Assembly (NCBI GenBank): GCA_019359095.1
Contig: JAHHHZ010000003.1
Location: 1-61,885 of the forward strand
DNA length: 61,885 nt
Source: Pleurocapsa minor HA4230-MV1
GTDB taxonomy: Bacteria > Cyanobacteriota > Cyanobacteriia > Cyanobacteriales > Xenococcaceae
Direction: 5' to 3'
The notes under the pieces were generated by a model. It was not told the origin of the DNA. It saw only the letters and a program-made list of their open reading frames with translations, and made no database searches. A program made the translations under genes and the position numbers. Shown here in pieces: positions 46,061 to 53,556 of this stretch (the stretch's first letter is position 1; each line of letters opens with the position of its first letter).

Positions 46061-46252
46061 TTATTGTTTGCCTAAAGCCTCTTCAATACTAGCTCTTACT
46101 TCGGCGATCGCATTCTCGCTTTCCCAAGGACTTTTACTCTTGAATAGTTTTATTAGCTTAGGATCGCTTTGATAGTCGCTAGCAGCTAAATATTGATAAT
46201 CAGCTTCGTTGAGAAAATATACTTTTTGATCACATTTTTTGTTGTTCTTCAT
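46061..46252 (-). CDS. Small hypothetical protein
   Basis: 63 residues: NNKKCDQKVYFLNEADYQYL then LFKSKSPWESENAIAEVRAS. No membrane segment or known motif. It stands just before the DUF499 gene (92 nt) and after the VapC remnant. The helical C-terminus is antitoxin-like, but the resemblance is weak. Confidence 0.5.
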   Translation of the reverse strand: MKNNKKCDQKVYFLNEADYQYLAASDYQSDPKLIKLFKSKSPWESENAIAEVRASIEEALGKQ

Positions 46253-46328
46253 ATACCCTATTCTACTTAACCAAATGAATCCAGGTAATTGTATCTTTAA
46301 CGCTATTAAATAATCTTTTGTCTGAAGT

Positions 46329-47471
46329 CTAAGTACAGGACAAAAGTTGAAAAAGTAGTCAGAAAAAGGGTTTCATGAAAAGTAACTACACTTCATTCAT
46401 AAAAACCCTATGGATAATGTTAACCTGCTCCGCAATACTCTAAAGCCTCACTTAAAATGGCATGGAGCAAGACTGAGTTTCCTGGCACTGTTTCTCATTG
46501 CCTTGTTTAGAGTCAAAACGGTAAATCTGGTAGATTTATCAATTGGATTCAAGAGCAAAGCGAAGACAGAATCAAGCTACAAAAGACTGCAAAGATTTCT
46601 GAGAGAGTTTGACGTAGACTACTACAGCATGGCGAAATTAGTTATTGAAATGATGGAAATACCAGAACCCTGGGTTTTGAGTCTTGACCGAACCGAATGG
46701 CAGTTTGGAGAAAAAGTGTTTAACATTCTGACCCTGGGTATTGTTCATCAGGGGGTAGCTTTTCCTTTATTGTGGTGGATGCTTGACAAGAAGGGCAACT
46801 CGAACACGAGTGAGCGCATCGATTTGCTAAAGGAGTTTATCGAACTATTTTCTAAGTATCAAATTGATTACTTGAGTGCTGACCGCGAATTTTTAGGTCA
46901 TGAATGGCTCAAATATTTACTCTCACAACCAATGATGTCATTCAGAATCAGAATTAGAGAGACAGAACTTCTGGGAGATGGAAAGCATCAACTTTCAATG
47001 CGCATCGTCTTTTCTCACCTTCAAATTGGACAAAAATTATTGTTCAGAAAAAAACGAATTTTGTGGGGTCATCAAGTTTACATTGGAGCTTTGCGTCTAC
47101 AAGATAATTCTCTACTGACCATTATTGCCCCCAGTTATTGCCATACCATTATTGATGACTATGCACAGCGTTGGGGTATAGAAACTCTCTTTGGCATCTT
47201 TAAAAGTCGTGGGTTTAATTTAGAAGACACTCATTTAATTGATTCAGAACGTTTGAGTCGCCTATTTGCTCTACTCACAATTGCTCTATGTTGGGCATAT
47301 CGCACTGGGGAGTGGCTGTCTCAAGCAGAACCAATTTTGATTAAGACGCACGGAAGGAAGGCTAAGAGCATTTTCCGTTATGGCTTCGACCATCTTCGCT
47401 ATATTTTCTTGAACTTGGATGAATCTGAAGCTGATTTTCTTCAATCTCTTCAGTTTTTGTCCTGTACTTAG
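46329..47471 (+). mobile_element. IS4-like insertion sequence, complete, with 9-bp target duplication
   Basis: 1143 bp. Perfect 17-bp terminal inverted repeats CTAAGTACAGGACAAAA (46329-46345) and its complement (47455-47471). Target duplication GTCTGAAGT lies at 46320-46328 and 47472-47480. It sits inside the vapC pseudogene. Perfect ends and duplication point to recent insertion. Confidence 0.95.
46410..47471 (+). CDS. IS4-family DDE transposase
   Basis: 353 residues, intact. Catalytic region motifs: LSLDRTEWQFG (first Asp), YLSADREFLG (second Asp) and YAQRWGIETLFGIFKSRGF, the Y-R-E-like C-terminal box with the catalytic Glu. The stop codon overlaps the right terminal repeat. It is the sole ORF of the element and probably active. 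Confidence 0.93.
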   Translation: MDNVNLLRNTLKPHLKWHGARLSFLALFLIALFRVKTVNLVDLSIGFKSKAKTESSYKRLQRFLREFDVDYYSMAKLVIEMMEIPEPWVLSLDRTEWQFGEKVFNILTLGIVHQGVAFPLLWWMLDKKGNSNTSERIDLLKEFIELFSKYQIDYLSADREFLGHEWLKYLLSQPMMSFRIRIRETELLGDGKHQLSMRIVFSHLQIGQKLLFRKKRILWGHQVYIGALRLQDNSLLTIIAPSYCHTIIDDYAQRWGIETLFGIFKSRGFNLEDTHLIDSERLSRLFALLTIALCWAYRTGEWLSQAEPILIKTHGRKAKSIFRYGFDHLRYIFLNLDESEADFLQSLQFLSCT

Positions 47472-47845
47472 GTCTGAAGTATAAAATTCAGCATTAAACC
47501 TTTCTGAAAGAGCAAGATAATGAGCATCATAAGCAGCAGAAAGGTTAAGAGTTTTTGCTAAGACTAAAGCCCGTTTATGTAACATTTATCACCATACAAG
47601 GTAATACCTATATTTAAAGCTTCTTCTAACAATTGTTCTGCTTCTTCATGTGAGATTTGTCCAGCCAAACTCATGCGATGAAAAACATTAGTAACTTCGT
47701 AGCAATATATTGTGGGAGCAATAATTTGATCTCCTGCGCTTTTCCACTGTCGCCATAGATTGCTATAAGAGATTGCATTAGGAGGATCGGATAGCAAACG
47801 CACAATAAAATTAGCATCAGCACAGATGATTTTTTGCATTATTTA

Positions 47846-48106
47846 TTATTCCTCCAGAGGAGGACAACAAGCTTGCATCAACTGTTCATCTCGCTCATCT
47901 CGCATTTGGTGGATAATTTCAGTTACAGATGGTTTGAATGGTTGTCCACCAGTCCGTGCATGAATTTTTTTTCTTCGTGCTTCAATTCGCTCTAAGGTTG
48001 CTTCCCAATCGGATTTATGATGTAATTTTTCTTCCAACAAATTTCTTTCTTCTTCTGACAAAGAGTTAATCACTTGAACTAAAGATTCAACTAACTTAGT
48101 ATTCAT
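47846..48106 (-). CDS. VapB-like antitoxin of the broken VapC
   Basis: 86 residues, helical: LVESLVQVINSLSEEERNLL then KLHHKSDWEATLERIEARRK and a C-terminal QPFKPSVTEIIHQMRDERDE. This is the common cyanobacterial antitoxin type found just before PIN toxins, and it is 6 nt upstream of vapC. Since VapC is destroyed, it is now an orphan antitoxin. Confidence 0.78.
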   Translation of the reverse strand: MNTKLVESLVQVINSLSEEERNLLEEKLHHKSDWEATLERIEARRKKIHARTGGQPFKPSVTEIIHQMRDERDEQLMQACCPPLEE

Positions 48107-48211
48107 AACGGTTTTCCCTTTTTGAGACTTTTTGTTTATACTTTTAACTCTCTTGTAACACTCTTTCTGGCTGTTGTTTCATCGCAGTGGGGCAAGATAT
48201 TTGAAGATTAA

Positions 48212-48745
48212 TCAACAAACTAAAGCACGAGCTTTTTCCTTCAAATTGCGATCGCAGTTTAGATTCTGATTTTGCTTTTCTAGATTAAACTGCATCGCAA
48301 ACTCTGCTACTTCTAGCAAGGCGGTATCTATACTTTTTCCTGTTGATTGATACCATTTGAGTACTTCTGCTAAGTGCCAATTTAATGATTTACCATCGCT
48401 GTTAATCGGAAATGGAAAAGTGTCCATATGATTATTTTTTAGCTTGAGTATGTTCTGTCTAGTACAGTTCATAATAGTTGCGATCTCTGGAATACCTACA
48501 ACGTCAGGAGAGATGTAGTAAAGTTCTGAGTCAGGTATGACGCTTTTAACATTTTCAATTGCACTATAAACAGCCTCAATTGCACTATTAGAGCTACGAA
48601 TAAAATCTAATCCTATATATCCACTCTGACCTATACCAAGTAAAGCGTCATCACATCCTGCTTCAAACAATCTATCTTCATAGATGCTTGGATCTGTTGT
48701 GTGGTCGGCTAATTTAAAATGTAGTGCAAAATCGTAGTCCTTCAT
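48212..48745 (-). CDS. HTH protein paired with a HicA-like gene, possible antitoxin
   Basis: 177 residues. The N-terminal 75 residues (DYDFALHFKLADHTTDPSIY then SGYIGLDFIRSSNSAIEAVY) show the beta-alpha pattern of HicB-like partially degraded RNase H domains. A HTH follows at about 92-115 (VGIPEIATIMNCTRQNILKL), as in AlpA-type DNA binders. It ends with a helical tail. It starts 12 nt after the stop of the small HicA-like gene, so the two form an operon. Naming it an antitoxin is inference. Confidence 0.6.
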   Translation of the reverse strand: MKDYDFALHFKLADHTTDPSIYEDRLFEAGCDDALLGIGQSGYIGLDFIRSSNSAIEAVYSAIENVKSVIPDSELYYISPDVVGIPEIATIMNCTRQNILKLKNNHMDTFPFPINSDGKSLNWHLAEVLKWYQSTGKSIDTALLEVAEFAMQFNLEKQNQNLNCDRNLKEKARALVC

Positions 48746-48757
48746 AGTATTAAAATT

Positions 48758-49015
48758 TTATTGATCGGTATCTTGATCTTTATTTATGCAGCGGTCTACA
48801 ATCCGTCGTATTTGTTTGGCATGATCTTGCGGATTTTTTGGCGTAGACCAAACACTCTCAAGACAAAACTTTCCACACCTACACTCAGGATCGTTATAAG
48901 GGCATTTCAGCCTAGCCCAAGCGTGTGAACTCGAACCAGCTTCTACAACCTCCCATCCATTCTCAACGGCATACTTTACAGCATCATTAATATGTTTATT
49001 GGGATGTTTTCTCAC
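48758..49015 (-). CDS. HicA-like small protein with cysteine cluster, possible toxin
   Basis: 85 residues from a GTG. NGWEVVEAGSSSHAWARL resembles the GSH-containing strand pair of HicA (dsRNA-binding-like fold with a catalytic His), and the end PQDHAKQIRRIVDRC resembles the HicA C-terminal helix. Unusual is the insertion KCPYNDPECRCGKFCLES with four or five cysteines, which could bind zinc. The gene is directly followed by an HTH gene. A zinc-bearing HicAB-like module is my inference. Confidence 0.58.
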   Translation of the reverse strand: MRKHPNKHINDAVKYAVENGWEVVEAGSSSHAWARLKCPYNDPECRCGKFCLESVWSTPKNPQDHAKQIRRIVDRCINKDQDTDQ

Positions 49016-49092
49016 GTTTACGATTCAAATTATAATTTAAAAGTTGTCCAATGACAACCATAGTAAAAAGTACGCTGCCAGATTTTATCCTG

Positions 49093-52008
49093 TTAAACTG
49101 CCAATTCTCCTTGTAAAATTGTCTCTGACTGTTGTTCCATTGCAGCCAGACGAGAGATTTCCGACCAAGAAGTAACTAAACTGTTATACGAAATTGCTTC
49201 TTGTGTCCATCCTTGTCTGTCGCAAATTACATATAAGCGATAAGCTAAATCTCGACATATTTCGCTTTTGTCACCCAGTTGAGCCACTAGTAAAGCTGCA
49301 CCAGTTTCTCCTTGTTTATCGAGGGTTTGAATCAGGTGTTGGGTAGCCTCCCAATCGGGAGTGCGATCGTCTTTAGCTGGATTCCAGTTTTCGGGTAGTT
49401 CTTCTCGTTTGAGCAGCCTTACTTTACCGTTTTTAGCTAACAGAATTCCTGCTTCTTCTAAACCTTTGATACTGGTATTTTTAGCTTTAGAAAGAGTTTC
49501 CGCATCGCCATATTGTCCTGGCTCAAATTGGTATTGTTCAAACCAAGTCAAAGCCCAACGAGTATCGGGGTCGAATTCTCCTTCCTGTTCGTTGAGGAAT
49601 TCATCGATATAGGAGTTAATGATTTGTAAGGCGGTACGGACGCGCATAGGATTGCCATCTGCTTCTAATACTTTGCTGTAGCGTGAGAAAACTGACATTC
49701 CTAACCCAATACTGGCTTGAGCTAAATCTACTGGGGCGATATTTCCTTGTTGTAAGTTTTTTAAGTCGGTAGGAAATTCTGTTTGCAGTTGTTTGAGGAA
49801 TTGGCGACGGGTAGCGGATGGTGAGTCATTTAGGCGGGGACGACAAACAAGAGCGATCGATGATGCAAGAACATTTGCACCATTACCAACCATACGATTA
49901 CTTAATTCTGTACGCAAAGGCAAAGTCCCTGTGATAGAAAAACCTGCTTTGATAAGTCCTTCTAGCATTGTTTCCCAACCAGTTGAAGCTGTGGTTGAAT
50001 TACCGTTTTTGCCATTAGTTTCTGTTTCTGTTTGTTTGAAAGCGTAATAAATAGTCAGAGGATATTTATCGCTTGCCATCTTACGCATTCGTTCAAATGC
50101 TTTATTTAATCCTTGCTCAAAAAATTCTTTGGCTTTTTGTTTACTACCACCGAAGCGATAGGGAGTAGCAACTAACTCTGGCTCTTTAGGTACAAGAAGA
50201 GTGCTAAATAAATCAGGATAAACTGAACCTAAAGAACGGCGCAGCAAGACATAAAAGAAATCTGAGAGGTCAGCGTAACCTATATTATCGTAGTAAGGTG
50301 GATCTGTTGAAACAACTATTGATTCTCGATAAATATTAGAAGTTGTCGCATCTATTTGGCTAACAAATCCATTTACCCAACAAGATGATTGCTCAAGTAC
50401 TTTAGTTATCCAGTCTAATGCACCAAGAAAGTTACCTGTAGAATCGCTTAATGGATTAGCTTCTGCATAATCCCAAGTCATAGGGATAGCTTGACGAGCA
50501 AAAGTATTACGGGTACTGTCTCTACTAACATCCCATGAACAAATAGTAGAGTTTCTATCAGATAACCTATCAATAGCAAACGCCAAGTAAGTAGACACAG
50601 CATCAGCAATAGCAGTTGCATCTGTTCCACCTTGATTGAGAGATAAGTTATCATCAGTCATTTCTACTGCTACTACATCTTGTTTAATCTTTTCTCTGAC
50701 TTCTTTTATCAAATCACTGAAAGTAGTTAAAGCAACAAGCTGGCGAGAGGTGAAAATTTCATGCCAATGAGTAATACCGTAACCGCGTCCACTTACCAAG
50801 TTGCTTGTTTCTTGGTTCATCTCTTCTTCTGGCTTCCACTTTGGCTTGGCACTCATAGCAATAGCTAATTGCTGTTCACTGGGAGATAAGTAAATTCGTC
50901 CTTTATCTCCTTCCGCTACAATCGCTATAAGTTGAGCATTGTTACGTTTAGTAATAAATTCAGCACGAATATCCTTTTCGTTAGCAACCTGATTGCATAC
51001 CAAACAGCGAAACTTTGCACCTCGCCCAATTTTTGGTGGTTCAGGTGGTGTTCCTTTCCCTGTTTTTACTTCAAAGTTTACAATAGGTGGCTGCTGGCTA
51101 CGATCTATAATTGGTTCTATCCAGGCTTCTTTTCCTTTTTTAGTCGATAGCTTAAAAGAACTTACTAAAGGCATCTGACAACCACAAGCAGGATTGGGAC
51201 ATTTAACCGTCCGCGCCCACAACCAAGCAATTACAGTAGCTTCACCACCATGTTCTTTTGGCAACTCAACCTGGGGATAAAGATGACCGATACGTTTTTT
51301 AGCTTCATCTCGCATCCACTTACCGTAATAACGCACATCTTCCGCTAATCCTTGCGCCCCTCGCCACTGGTTGATATCTTTAGTTTTTCGAGCTTCTGGA
51401 TTAATTGATGGTTGATCTTTAAACTTAGGCGGAATTTCTATCAAAGCCTTGGTAATCAATACCGCTACAGGATTTAAGTCGCTTCCATGAGCTTCAATGC
51501 CCAATCTTTGAGCTTCTAAAGGGATCGAACCCCCTCCACAGAAAGGATCGTAAACTGGTGGAGCATATTCTTGCAGATATTTGCTGACTGCTTCAGGTTC
51601 GGTAGGTGGTTCATGTTTATTTTCCCAAGCCAAACAACGAGCTATTTCCTTTTGGGCTGCTTCAATGATGGGAGAGATGCCCCTTTTATCGGTTTTGATA
51701 TCATCCCAGGATACCAAACCCTTTACTATCTGCTTATTGCCAACAGTTTCAATTTTGCCGATAAGATCGTGTAATCGCTGTCTTTCGACCTGTTGTTCTT
51801 CTTCTGTGGGAAACTTGTCAGGATGAGCCGAAGGATCATCAACCAATGAAGCGAATAATACCGCCCGACAAGCTGCTAGAGGTCTTCTTGCCCACCATAA
51901 ATGTAGTGTAGAAGGATGCCCGTGCCGAATCGATTTTTCCCTGGCTGACTCTTGGTTAATTGCCTCAAGAGGCATGGAAACTTCGATTAGCTTTTTACGG
52001 TAAGACAT
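49093..52008 (-). CDS. DUF1156 adenine-specific DNA methyltransferase (PglXI-like)
   Basis: 971 residues from the ATG at 52008; the upstream TTG adds eight. The DUF1156 entry is KLIEVSMPLEAINQESARE and HPSTLHLWWARRPLAACRA. The SAM motif is YDPFCGGGSIPLEAQ, a zinc-ribbon-like segment CPNPACGCQMP/CLVCNQV lies near 275-345, and the catalytic motif is STDPPYYDNIGYADL. It should methylate adenine in host DNA. It is the middle gene of the helicase-methylase-ATPase trio. Full length and intact, so self-marking is plausible. Confidence 0.88.
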   Translation of the reverse strand: MSYRKKLIEVSMPLEAINQESAREKSIRHGHPSTLHLWWARRPLAACRAVLFASLVDDPSAHPDKFPTEEEQQVERQRLHDLIGKIETVGNKQIVKGLVSWDDIKTDKRGISPIIEAAQKEIARCLAWENKHEPPTEPEAVSKYLQEYAPPVYDPFCGGGSIPLEAQRLGIEAHGSDLNPVAVLITKALIEIPPKFKDQPSINPEARKTKDINQWRGAQGLAEDVRYYGKWMRDEAKKRIGHLYPQVELPKEHGGEATVIAWLWARTVKCPNPACGCQMPLVSSFKLSTKKGKEAWIEPIIDRSQQPPIVNFEVKTGKGTPPEPPKIGRGAKFRCLVCNQVANEKDIRAEFITKRNNAQLIAIVAEGDKGRIYLSPSEQQLAIAMSAKPKWKPEEEMNQETSNLVSGRGYGITHWHEIFTSRQLVALTTFSDLIKEVREKIKQDVVAVEMTDDNLSLNQGGTDATAIADAVSTYLAFAIDRLSDRNSTICSWDVSRDSTRNTFARQAIPMTWDYAEANPLSDSTGNFLGALDWITKVLEQSSCWVNGFVSQIDATTSNIYRESIVVSTDPPYYDNIGYADLSDFFYVLLRRSLGSVYPDLFSTLLVPKEPELVATPYRFGGSKQKAKEFFEQGLNKAFERMRKMASDKYPLTIYYAFKQTETETNGKNGNSTTASTGWETMLEGLIKAGFSITGTLPLRTELSNRMVGNGANVLASSIALVCRPRLNDSPSATRRQFLKQLQTEFPTDLKNLQQGNIAPVDLAQASIGLGMSVFSRYSKVLEADGNPMRVRTALQIINSYIDEFLNEQEGEFDPDTRWALTWFEQYQFEPGQYGDAETLSKAKNTSIKGLEEAGILLAKNGKVRLLKREELPENWNPAKDDRTPDWEATQHLIQTLDKQGETGAALLVAQLGDKSEICRDLAYRLYVICDRQGWTQEAISYNSLVTSWSEISRLAAMEQQSETILQGELAV

Positions 52009-52158
52009 AAAGTTGGCAGATAGAACAACCAACTATCATTGCTGCTTAGTTGAACTATCTACCTCAGTATTTTCTCAATAAAATTACTGTTCTCAGTAAA
52101 TTTCATTAAATAAATTCTATTGCAGTGAATATCAATTTTCTTACCATAGTTAATTAAA

Positions 52159-52524
52159 TTAATTATCGCTTTCTAAATTAAACAATTGCTGAAGAGATTT
52201 TTGTACGCGATCGCGATCGCTTGTGGCTAATTTACCAATCTTTTTAAGCACTAAATCATCATCTAGGGTAAACAATTTCATTCTGATAATCGATTTTGCT
52301 TTTAGTCCCGCACTCTTCAAATCTGTAATAGGTATATCTAAATCCCAAGAGGAATGAGATGCAGTGGTAATCATTGCCATGACACTTTTCTTAGTAGATT
52401 TATTAAATGCCGAAGCATCAGAAATAACTAAAGCGGGACGTTTTTTAGTAGCAGAACTGTCAGTAAAAGGAAAAGGTACAACTACCACTTCAAATTGTTT
52501 ATAAGTCACGATAAGCTTCCTCAT
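52159..52524 (-). CDS. MazF/PemK-type toxin
   Basis: 121 residues: FEVVVVPFPFTDSSATKKRP, ALVISDASAFN, then LDIPITDLKSAGLKAKSIIR and KLFTLDDDLVLKKIGKL. This is the MazF/PemK mRNA interferase pattern with the conserved KRPALV and Ser/Thr region. It overlaps the antitoxin gene by 26 nt, the usual coupling. Intact. It sits between the methylase and helicase genes. Confidence 0.88.
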   Translation of the reverse strand: MRKLIVTYKQFEVVVVPFPFTDSSATKKRPALVISDASAFNKSTKKSVMAMITTASHSSWDLDIPITDLKSAGLKAKSIIRMKLFTLDDDLVLKKIGKLATSDRDRVQKSLQQLFNLESDN

Positions 52525-52741
52525 CAGCTTCCGATGACCATTCGCCCAGAGTAGCAGAAATTGACTCTAGATATTCCCAATCTAAGGTTGATAGTTTTTT
52601 GAGAACTACTTTTTCATCTTCTATTTCAAAGATAACGCGATCGCCTTTTTCAATCTCTAGTTTTTCTCTTACTCCTTGGGGAATAGTTGCTTGATACTTT
52701 TGAGTTACCTTGGAGGTTAATTTGCTTTTTGCGATCGCCAT
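52499..52741 (-). CDS. AbrB/MazE-type antitoxin
   Basis: 80 residues with an N-terminal SpoVT/AbrB domain (SKVTQKYQATIPQGVREKLE then KGDRVIFEIEDEKVVLK) and a C-terminal acidic tail that would cover the MazF active site. It precedes and overlaps mazF. Probably also autoregulates the pair. Confidence 0.88.
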   Translation of the reverse strand: MAIAKSKLTSKVTQKYQATIPQGVREKLEIEKGDRVIFEIEDEKVVLKKLSTLDWEYLESISATLGEWSSEADEEAYRDL

Positions 52742-52843
52742 TATTAATCTTTACTTACTAAATATCTACTTTAGTTATACCGTAATACCGTATTACTTAA
52801 AAACCAAATTGAGGACTATCACTAAGGAAGAGGAGAAGTAAAA

Positions 52844-53113
52844 ATGAGCAACACTTTAACACCAGCTAGGGCGATATCACCAGGGCGCATTTTACAGAGA
52901 GAATTAGATGCTCGTGGTTGGACTCAAAAAGATCTAGCATTGATTACCAATCTTTCATCACAAGCGATCGACGAAATCATCACAGGAACAAAGCAAATTA
53001 CTCCAGAGACAGCTAGAGAATTATCGGCAGCGTTGGGAACTACTGCGGAATTTTGGACTGATTTAGAAGTAAATTATCGTCTAAATCTGGCAAAGAACGT
53101 TGACAGACTCTAA
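52844..53113 (+). CDS. HigA-family antitoxin, shortened
   Basis: 89 residues. The HTH reads GRILQRELDARGWTQKDLAL, ITNLSSQAIDEIITGTKQIT and ETARELSAALGTTAEFWTDL, the HigA pattern. Related cyanobacterial proteins continue for many residues after YRLNLAKN; here a stop follows five codons later. So it is either a minimal HigA or a truncated copy. No HigB gene lies directly upstream; MazE is divergent. Confidence 0.72.
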   Translation: MSNTLTPARAISPGRILQRELDARGWTQKDLALITNLSSQAIDEIITGTKQITPETARELSAALGTTAEFWTDLEVNYRLNLAKNVDRL

Positions 53114-53270
53114 AACTTTAGTAAATGATTGACCCACAAATAATTATAATTTGAATGACCAGGATAAGAACGATTAAAGCCGATCTTCTAGATTTACTAG
53201 AGTATACAGAAAGCGAAGAACCTCAATTGCATCAAAAATTGCAAGAGATATAGACACAACTAGTATTGGA

Positions 53271-53483
53271 GTGAAGGGTATAGCAACTAGAAAAAAATCT
53301 CGTTTAATTAAAGGGAGTCTAGCAGCAACTCTTCAAGCATCTCACGCTGTTGATAATCTACAGGAAGCCAAGCTACAGAATGGCAACAATCCTAATTTTT
53401 GTTATTTTAGCGATATTGAAGAAAATTGGAATGATCTTGTAGAGCAAGAAAATTCAAGTGAAAAATTTGCTTCAAGCATTTAA
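53271..53483 (+). CDS. Small hypothetical protein
   Basis: 70 residues from a GTG with GGAG just before it. KGIATRKKSRLIKGSLAATL and LQASHAVDNLQEAKLQNG, then an acidic tail. No family recognised. It could be a short antitoxin or a remnant of the gene downstream of higA. A 32-codon ORF (53155-53253) precedes it. Weakly supported. Confidence 0.35.
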   Translation: MKGIATRKKSRLIKGSLAATLQASHAVDNLQEAKLQNGNNPNFCYFSDIEENWNDLVEQENSSEKFASSI

Positions 53484-53556
53484 ACCAAAGAAACTTCAGC
53501 TTTTTTGCTAAGAATTGATTTAAGCCAGCCGATTGTTAAGTAAACTGCTTGATTGA

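Larger units (their letters stand above)
46263..47839 (-). pseudogene. vapC: VapC PIN-domain toxin, broken by frameshift and IS insertion
   Basis: The start (ATG at 47839) reads QKIICADANFIVRLLSDPP, the first PIN acidic residue, to ALNIGITLYGDK near 47588. A shift there moves the frame to LHKRALVLAKTLNLSAAYDA with the later acidic residues, up to AEFYTSD. The IS then interrupts it, and past the IS it continues KRLFNSVKDTITWIHLVK with a stop at 46263. PIN toxins are Mg-dependent RNases; this one cannot be made. Its antitoxin gene is 6 nt upstream and intact. Confidence 0.88.

Noticed and set aside
53155-53253. 32-codon ORF after the HigA-like gene
   Set aside because: Too short and without a known pattern; mentioned only as possible leader of the 53271 ORF.
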